DNA of 26,055 nucleotides from Chrysochromulina tobinii (taxonomy: Eukaryota; Haptophyta; Prymnesiales; Chrysochromulinaceae): positions 1 through 26,055 of the forward strand of contig JWZX01003130.1 in assembly GCA_001275005.1 (NCBI GenBank), written 5' to 3'. Shown here piece after piece: positions 22,501 to 26,055 of this stretch; positions within the stretch are counted from its first letter, which is position 1; every line of letters begins with the position of its first letter. Position numbers and translations under genes: made by a program. The notes beneath the pieces were generated by a model. The model made no database searches and was not told the origin of the DNA. It saw only the letters and a program-made list of their open reading frames with translations.

Positions 22501-24366
22501 AATGCGCAGCCGGCGCATTTGAGGCGCGACCGCGAGGCGCGGCTCGATTCTGTGCGCCGCACGGCCAAGTCGTTCCTCGACCTTGGGAAGGCATCGCTCT
22601 CGGCGCTGCTGCTGCTCACCTCCGAGCCGCTCGTGGGCACCGCGTTCACGCACGTGCCGCAGCGCGCGCACAAGATGGCTGGCATGCTGCTCGAGTTCCT
22701 TCGGCGCCTCTCGGGCCCCGACACGGCCGCGCTCAACGTGACCAACCGCGAGAAGCTGGGGTGGTACCCACGCCAGCTTCTCTCTGACACGATGGTGCTG
22801 CTGCTGCAGTGTAAGCAGCTCGCGGACCACTTCGTCGACGAGCTGCGCGAGGCTGACGCGTACGACCTGAGCGTGCTCGAGCGCGCGCACCGGCTGCTCG
22901 CGGATAAGTGTCAGGCGGAGTTCCCGCCCACGCGCCTCGACCAGCTTGGTCGGCTGCTCGGCCAGCTGCGCGCCGCCACGGCCGCGAGCACGGTCGGTGA
23001 GTTGCAGACGGTCACCGAACGCGCGGCCGCGGCCGCCGCGGCCGCCGCAGCCGTCGAGAGCGCGGCCGACCTGCTCAAGCGCGTGGACGCTCAGTACGTC
23101 GAGACGCTGCGCCCGCTCGCGTATGAGCAGGTCGACATGGAGAACGCGGCGCACACCGCGTTCGAGCACTACTACAAGGCCAACATCGCCGACTGCCCCG
23201 CCGACGCGATCGCCAAGAGCAAGATCCAGCGGCTGATGCGTGAGCTGCGCAAGCTGAGTGGAGGCGGCGGCGAGGGTGCGCTGCCCATCGCCGCCGAGGC
23301 CGCCATCTTCGCTCGCGTCGACGAGAGCCGCACGGACGTGCTCAAGGTGCTGATCTCGGGCCCCGCTGACCTCCACGACCGCTCCCGCGAGACGCCGTAC
23401 GCCCTCGGCCTCTTCGAGTTCCATATCTTCGTGCCGAACGACTACCCGCAGGTGCCGCCGCTGGTCAACCTGCAGACGACGGGGGATGGCATGGTGCGCT
23501 TTAACCCGAACCTCTACTCGGACGGGAAGGTGTGCCTCTCGTTGCTCGGCACGTGGCACGGCGAGGGCTGGACGCCGCCCTCGGGATCGAACATGGGCTC
23601 GACCCTGCTTCAGGTGCTCGTCTCGATCCAGTCGATCATCATGGTCTCGAAGCCGTACTTCAACGAGCCGGGTTACGCCGACGAGGAGGGCACGCCCGCG
23701 GGCGAGCAGCGCTCACGCGAGTACAATGAGCACATCCGACTCGCGGCGATGCGCCACGCGATGCGCGACATGCTCCGCCGGCCTCCTCGGGGATTCGAAG
23801 AGGTCGTGCGCCGTCACTTTGTGCTCAACCGGCCCTTGCTCGAGCGCCAGTGCGCCGCCTGGCTCGGCGAGTGCGTCGCGCCGCAGAACCGCGTCGCGAT
23901 GGAGAAGGCCTACGTCGAGATCGTCGAGCTCATCGAGGTGGCTGAGAAGAAGCTCGCTGCTGGCGAGGGCAGCGAGGGCGGCGAGGGCGTTGGCGCCGAC
24001 GCGGGGAGCAGCGGCAGCACGCTCGACGCGCCCGTGGCGGCGGCGGCGGCTCCGAATGAGGAAACGAGGTCTGCTCCGAATGAGGAAACGAGGTCTGCTC
24101 CGAATGAGGTGACGATGGCCGAGGCGCCGCCTGCCACGCCCGTCGCGCCCACGCCGCCGCCTCCTGCCGCGCCCGTCTCGGCGCCACTCTCGCCTGCGGC
24201 TGCCGCCTTCCAGGCGCGTGTGCACGAGCTCTTTGCACAGAACGTGGCCTTGGGGCAGGAGCGCAATGCGGCGGCGGCGGCCGCGCTGCAGCAGGCGCAG
24301 GCAGAGCAGGGCTCGCTTGCGTCGTCGCCGGGGACGGCGAGCTCGAAAGACGTCGAGATGGCGTGA
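19573..24366 (+). CDS. UBA / Ufd2-core / UBC fusion: E4 ubiquitin ligase scaffold joined to a BIRC6-type E2
   Basis: The 1597-residue frame has no break. Residues 8-45 form a UBA-like helix bundle (DPAQASELLANAGGNLELAV), followed by Gly- and Asp/Glu-rich linkers and a GGGGGF run (306-338). From about 432 to 1135 it matches the Ufd2/UBE4 core, the alpha-solenoid of E4 enzymes that extend ubiquitin chains: SDACVINLSVVLLQLCEPF (497 on), EFHFVTECFFLAMGALHVGI, LPEYAVTDLCRLLKYM (736 on), RYLLMKVLRRLWQNPSNWAT and ENLFLLDDALGRLADVK. In UBE4 a U-box follows; none is seen here. Instead residues 1216 to about 1380 are an E2 (UBC) fold closest to BIRC6: VLKVLISGPAD, YPQVPPLVNLQTTGDG, RFNPNLYSDGKVCLSLLGTW with catalytic Cys1321, and PYFNEPGYADEEGTP. 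An Ala/Pro-rich tail with a 24-bp repeat ends it. The ATG at 19573 is the first in frame and leads straight into the UBA domain. Confidence 0.9.
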   Translation: MGDEYAAAAEALANLVAITNLDPAQASELLANAGGNLELAVNDFFMGPAAAGHGGGGGVGGGEEGEAGGDIAGDADMGGGDSDDDDDEYDGEEDEFDNWTEVEGAGLGPLGAAAVGAYQQPQRSAPPPLKRAKVEMRQPPRAEALSADECKKLQQVFGLSSPVADGGDKLHRSVSDRQHSWAFGDDRSLTYLLSCFRKLVALDPAALAAPERDCFAKAVLLHHARTMLLSGEAHDDGLALFETQGDSELNKLSAAAHAGAPHAANFLHVIHASMTDAEVDQVYSGPLDDMLKRLEKAQISLPSAAGGGFGGGGGFGGGGGFGGGGGFGGAGAGAVGAGANKAKDDWRIVLKEVESLLGVASGGAGAAKPLPQGAAVRSSLARRMVEETVQLRCGRWSARDAEVQGCLRLFSPAPPGFRPASNAGTVHHDDLPTLEQIQGDVTAMQTQLRQLLTAAFLKDNDSKVAFLEWIAAVITACELALPPPNADPRRALATRPSDACVINLSVVLLQLCEPFLDNGSTERTGKGHDGMTRFDAKWFDRELERRATNPKAQAAHRAHRCRRMLEETPATAPPSAAAPSGSSADVTMAEPGVAAAVRPAEAVTTAEAKKLEFHFVTECFFLAMGALHVGIYPALDTAQRLADTLHRKLPPLPPNAPHSAFQEGLAALRAAGPALLGAQGQLLAYRLLAEAPPLITLMGKFVGLTAAWVRQQASAPLAAAAAAAGEPTAEMTFSRLPEYAVTDLCRLLKYMATQPPDVLRSAPWASFLVSRVLCALLSRRELLSSPFVRFQIVDTLYVLVSLDEHHDKHSRGRGGMLGGAQLLDLVDARAAEALQPPMLSLYVELGLHTNSEAVTDKNSQRYLLMKVLRRLWQNPSNWATFVRVAAAANDAPSSAAGEGALPGAAKGGSAAASASSADAAAVERQVSGAAADADHTWFGEFATTLVKENLFLLDDALGRLADVKKREAEKADEAAWNAQPAHLRRDREARLDSVRRTAKSFLDLGKASLSALLLLTSEPLVGTAFTHVPQRAHKMAGMLLEFLRRLSGPDTAALNVTNREKLGWYPRQLLSDTMVLLLQCKQLADHFVDELREADAYDLSVLERAHRLLADKCQAEFPPTRLDQLGRLLGQLRAATAASTVGELQTVTERAAAAAAAAAAVESAADLLKRVDAQYVETLRPLAYEQVDMENAAHTAFEHYYKANIADCPADAIAKSKIQRLMRELRKLSGGGGEGALPIAAEAAIFARVDESRTDVLKVLISGPADLHDRSRETPYALGLFEFHIFVPNDYPQVPPLVNLQTTGDGMVRFNPNLYSDGKVCLSLLGTWHGEGWTPPSGSNMGSTLLQVLVSIQSIIMVSKPYFNEPGYADEEGTPAGEQRSREYNEHIRLAAMRHAMRDMLRRPPRGFEEVVRRHFVLNRPLLERQCAAWLGECVAPQNRVAMEKAYVEIVELIEVAEKKLAAGEGSEGGEGVGADAGSSGSTLDAPVAAAAAPNEETRSAPNEETRSAPNEVTMAEAPPATPVAPTPPPPAAPVSAPLSPAAAAFQARVHELFAQNVALGQERNAAAAAALQQAQAEQGSLASSPGTASSKDVEMA
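20488..20588 (+). repeat. Gly-rich (GGGGGF) coding repeat
   Basis: A repeating GGCGGCGGCGGCTTC unit encodes GGGGGF-type repeats that link the N-terminal region to the Ufd2-core part of the fusion protein. Slippage here would change linker length without changing the frame if whole codons are gained or lost. Confidence 0.85.
24049..24108 (+). repeat. 24-bp in-frame tandem repeat, 2.5 copies
   Basis: The unit beginning GCTCCGAATGAGGAAACG occupies 24049-24072 and 24073-24096 and is cut short at 24108. It encodes APNEETRS in the disordered C-terminal tail. Confidence 0.9.
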
Positions 24367-24611
24367 TGAGGGGAAGGGCGGGCGCCGCGGCACGCGGGCA
24401 TCGCAATGGGCTCGGCAGTGCGGAGGCGTCGGGTTGAGACAAGGGTCCGTACCCTGCGCCCCACGGCGCTCTGGGATCATATCGTGGCCTGAACTGGCGA
24501 CCGCCGTGTGCGTTTCGTGTGTATGGATATCGTATGAGTACCAGTTTAAAGACACCAGACAGGCTTCCGTTTGTGCTTCAATAGAGCATGTATGGCATCA
24601 TGATCTGTCAC

Positions 24612-25033
24612 TTAACTCGAGGTAGTCCGCTCGCACTCATTAGGGTAATTTTGCTTTTTGGAAATCAGCCCTACATAAATCAATGAGTGCCCCAAGGCCC
24701 CCGGAGCGGGGGAGGGTGAGCGGGGGAGGGTGGGCGGGGGAGGGTGGGGAAAGAATGGACAACGGTCGTGGAGCCAGACAGTGAAAATAAGCTGGTTCGA
24801 GTGTGTCTCGTCTCAGGGGGCACTTCCCGCGCTTGCTTTTTTAGGCGAAATTAGGGTCGTTTGTGCTGGTTTGTGAACTAGAGTATGGGATTTCCACGTT
24901 CGATTCTGAAAGTTTTGAGCTAGAACTCAATGGGAGAGCGTGGGACACCTCTGGCTTGAGTTTCGTTCAGATCCCTTCAGTGGTTTTGGAGATCAGGTTT
25001 CGCCCCATGTACACCATGAGCGGACTACCTTAA
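24612..25033. mobile_element. Candidate MITE-like element with 13-bp inverted ends
   Basis: AGGTAGTCCGCTC (24620-24632) is the exact reverse complement of GAGCGGACTACCT (25018-25030). TTAA lies just outside or at both ends (24612-24615 and 25030-25033), as for piggyBac-type insertions, but the left end has five extra bases between TTAA and the repeat. There is no transposase. The inside is AT-richer than the surroundings apart from a G-rich repeat. This is a suggestion, not a firm call. Confidence 0.35.
24704..24745 (+). repeat. 14-bp G-rich tandem repeat, 3 copies, G-quadruplex potential
   Basis: GAGCGGGGGAGGGT occurs twice and GGGCGGGGGAGGGT once, head to tail, followed by GGGG. Seven or more G runs of three or longer lie within 50 bases on the plus strand. 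Confidence 0.85.
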
Positions 25034-25965
25034 GCGGGTGTTTTTGTTAAAGATCCGGAACCGTACCGGAACGAGCCCCGGTCTTCTCTGTGCTGCGCAT
25101 CTGAGTGAAAGGTGGGGTTCAATAGCGCCTAGGCGGCTAGCGCGGATTGCTGGTTGTCTTCTAGCGTTCTAGGGCGAACAACGTTAAGGGCGGTAGGCGC
25201 AACAGCTCGAGCCTCTCGACGCCGAGCGCGTATGCGCCGGCGGGCGGGGGTAAACCAACATACCATGCTGTACATGAGCTGTTCATGTTACTATAATCTG
25301 GACACTGGAGGAATTATGAGATCTGCGCCGGTATGTGCGACGTAGATTAATACTTAACATCCCTAAGAAGTGTGAAGCATAGCGAAGACCAAAGGTTAGA
25401 CCAAAGGGACTGTTGAAATCAGCAAACAGCCCTCCGCGGGAGCCTCGAACGGGAGCCGGCCACGGGCCGGGCTCCTAGAGTCCCCCCCTATACCGTACAG
25501 GGTACGGGAGGGTGGGGGCGTGGGGCACGTTAAGGGGCACGATCAGAGTGTGCGCGCTCCGCTCCTCTTGTAGACACGACACGAGGTCAACGTGACACTT
25601 CCTCTCTTGTTTTCTCACGAACAGCGGTCGTCGCTCGTCGAGCTCCCTTTGTGACTTCTGACTTGAGTTTCCCAGAGTTTCGTTTGTGTGACGCCGTCTC
25701 GTCTCGTGCGAGTGACCCGGCTCCCCCTGGTCTTCTAAACGGTACAATAGTTGTGTGTGTGAGAGTATGTTGCATGATGGAGTGAGATACCTATTTGAGT
25801 TACTGTGCGTGGTTTTGAGTTTTGGACGCTGCAGGGGATGAAAGTTTGACAAGTTTCAGCTAACGCTTGTTAGCCCCTGATTGGACTCTTATACTCGACA
25901 TGCGCACCAAGGCCACCTCTGCAAAGGTATCCCTCAGCACTACCATACCGTTGGCCTGGCCCTGA

Positions 25966-26003
25966 GCGCTGACGCATGATCATCGCGCTGACGCATGATC
26001 ATC
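25966..26003 (+). repeat. 19-bp tandem repeat, 2 copies
   Basis: GCGCTGACGCATGATCATC occurs at 25966-25984 and again at 25985-26003. Each copy contains the palindrome ATGATCAT. Confidence 0.9.
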
Positions 26004-26055
26004 GCGCGCTCCCATGCCCAGCGCCGTGCCGCGCGCGCCACATGGTTGGCTCCCC

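Larger units (their letters stand above)
24367..26055. other. Gene-poor 1.7-kb region with repeats
   Basis: No convincing gene was found. The longest open frame, on the minus strand at 25475-25852, shows no domain and a composition unlike the neighbours. The region is visibly lower in GC than the genes. It holds a 13-bp inverted repeat pair near TTAA sites (24620 and 25018), a G-rich 14-bp tandem repeat (24704-24745) and a 19-bp tandem repeat (25966-26003). The 3' UTR of the E4/E2 gene lies at its left end. Confidence 0.55.

Noticed and set aside
24850-24930. tRNA B-box-like GTTCGATTC and single TTAGGG words
   Set aside because: No T-stem pairing, acceptor stem or A-box fits. TTAGGG occurs only as isolated copies (24642, 24851), not as a telomeric array.
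25475-25852. 125-codon minus-strand frame in the gene-poor end
   Set aside because: No domain, His/Ser/Arg-rich composition unlike the other genes, and no neighbouring promoter signal.

Overview
This window looks like nuclear DNA of a eukaryotic, flagellated alga with a complex (secondary) plastid. A haptophyte is my first guess; another chlorophyll-c alga is possible. The evidence is high GC, densely packed genes on both strands with no operons, GT-AG introns (81 and 131 bp), one AATAAA signal, a Psb28 photosystem II protein with a signal-peptide-like leader, a flagellar-type coiled-coil protein, and eukaryote-only families (SLC25 carrier, kelch, WW, Ufd2/E4, BIRC6-type E2). No CRISPR, rRNA, tRNA or prokaryotic signals were seen. 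Starts were placed at ATG, since GTG/TTG extensions are unlikely in a nuclear genome.

Layout: 1-869 (+) 3' part of a one-membrane-segment Ala/Lys-rich protein; 1269-1796 (+) Psb28; 2170-3030 (-) Siw14/PFA-DSP-like pseudophosphatase; 3275-4195 (-) mitochondrial carrier; 4758-6080 (-) secretory FkbM-type methyltransferase; 6674-7477 (+) nuclear WW protein; 8006-8776 (+) unknown three-helix membrane protein; 9083-11425 (+) double sulfotransferase; 11844-13774 (-) membrane metalloprotease; 14134-14523 (+) small protein with a VP-rich module; 14892-16418 (-) and 16547-18103 (-) coiled-coil proteins; 18155-19156 (+) six-repeat kelch protein; 19573-24366 (+) giant UBA / Ufd2-core / UBC protein; 24367-26055 gene-poor, lower-GC, repeat-bearing DNA.

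The two most striking genes are these. The protein at 19573-24366 appears to be a natural fusion of a ubiquitin chain-elongation (E4, Ufd2/UBE4) scaffold with a BIRC6-type E2 domain in the place normally held by the U-box. The protein at 11844-13774 is a matrixin-like zinc protease whose catalytic domain is split by a two-helix membrane hairpin carrying an EF-hand loop, with an IQ motif on its tail; this suggests calcium or calmodulin control of a surface protease. Several intergenic regions also share short palindromes (TACCGGTA and GTGAACGTTCAC types), which are candidate promoter elements. Apart from the three secretory or membrane enzymes (methyltransferase, sulfotransferase, protease), which could all act on the cell surface, the genes show no obvious shared pathway.
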